Positions 63,942 to 64,000 of a stretch of 64,000 nucleotides of DNA are shown here, piece after piece. Location of the stretch: NCBI GenBank assembly GCA_001566965.1, contig LSNW01000032.1:598056-662055 (forward strand), given 5' to 3'. Both the position numbers and the translations under genes were made by a program. This stretch comes from Methylothermaceae bacteria B42. GTDB lineage: Bacteria; Pseudomonadota; Gammaproteobacteria; Methylococcales; Methylothermaceae. Numbering within the stretch: the first letter of the stretch is position 1; every line of letters begins with the position of its first letter. The notes under the pieces were generated by a model, which was given only the letters and a program-made list of their open reading frames with translations, was not told the DNA's origin and searched no databases.

Positions 63942-64000
63942 GCTGATCCACTCCTTGAGCGCTTCGTCCATCCTCGTTTGCCAGCCAGGGCCGGTGGCGC
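63930..64000 (-). CDS. C-terminus of a BrnA-like antitoxin (DUF4415), cut by the window edge
   Basis: The minus-strand reading from the window end gives 22 residues, ATGPGWQTRMDEALKEWISS then RG, to a stop at 63930-63932. GxGWQTRMDEALKEW is the typical C-terminus of BrnA antitoxins (DUF4415), whose partner is the RelE-fold toxin BrnT. The toxin gene, if present, lies outside the window. It overlaps the recT remnant by 12 bases tail to tail. Confidence 0.6.
   Translation of the reverse strand, partial: ATGPGWQTRMDEALKEWISSRG

Overview
The window looks like chromosome of a gammaproteobacterial methylotroph, most likely a methanotroph of the order Methylococcales. The main reasons are a lanthanide-type methanol dehydrogenase (xoxF) with its periplasmic partner xoxJ, a two-gene NAD-dependent formate dehydrogenase directly upstream, a pyrophosphate-type phosphofructokinase, PEP-CTERM exoprotein genes, and gammaproteobacterial housekeeping blocks (pcnB-folK-panB-panC, rplM-rpsI, metH, rlmD, trhP). 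The genus cannot be fixed from the sequence alone. Gene density is high and many neighbours overlap by 1-8 bases, so most of the window is organised as operons.

Layout. 1-3.5 kb (minus): a partial peptidyl-prolyl isomerase, a nitroreductase, holC-pepA and a small membrane protein. 3.7-9.4 kb (plus): a DUF4404 protein, then a tightly overlapping run pcnB-folK-panB-panC-mtnB-mtnD-mtnC joining RNA polyadenylation, folate and pantothenate synthesis and methionine salvage. 9.4-18 kb: the C1 block, with a lipoprotein, formate dehydrogenase beta and alpha, xoxF, xoxJ and a 54-residue membrane protein on the other strand. 18.1-27.4 kb (minus): a five-gene beta-oxidation operon, unexpected in a C1 specialist, led by a giant acyltransferase/hydrolase fusion. 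27.5-34.7 kb: two envelope proteins, metH, a PEP-CTERM protein, tRNA-Gln and rpsI/rplM. 35-43 kb: an unusual three-gene cluster with an 1810-residue lipoprotein multicopper oxidase of MnxG/MofA type and a beta-propeller partner. 43.3-50 kb: aat, a VWA PEP-CTERM protein, pfp, a phospholipase D enzyme, a bacterial dynamin and a cation efflux protein. 50.2-54 kb: a fused hydantoinase/5-oxoprolinase. 54.2-62.3 kb: a coiled-coil protein, trhP, cysM, and a ydbH-ydbL-rlmD-L,D-transpeptidase run facing a YqhA protein. 62.6-64 kb: tRNA-Thr used as an attachment site for a decayed prophage (truncated integrase joined to the tail of recT, then the end of a BrnA-type antitoxin).

Three families of small non-coding repeats are scattered through the window. 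Family A is a 176-bp MITE-like element, three copies, with about 22-bp terminal inverted repeats and 5-bp target duplications. Family B is a roughly 100-bp fold-back element, four copies, with a conserved core and a completely different outer stem in each copy. One family B copy is nested in a family A copy between xoxF and xoxJ. The other three sit immediately before, inside and immediately after the hydantoinase gene, and the internal one is translated in frame. Family C has two diverged copies of about 120-150 bp. The best candidates for something little described are the multicopper oxidase cluster, the fold-back repeat read as protein in the hydantoinase, the nested elements in the xox locus, and the acyltransferase/hydrolase-led beta-oxidation operon.
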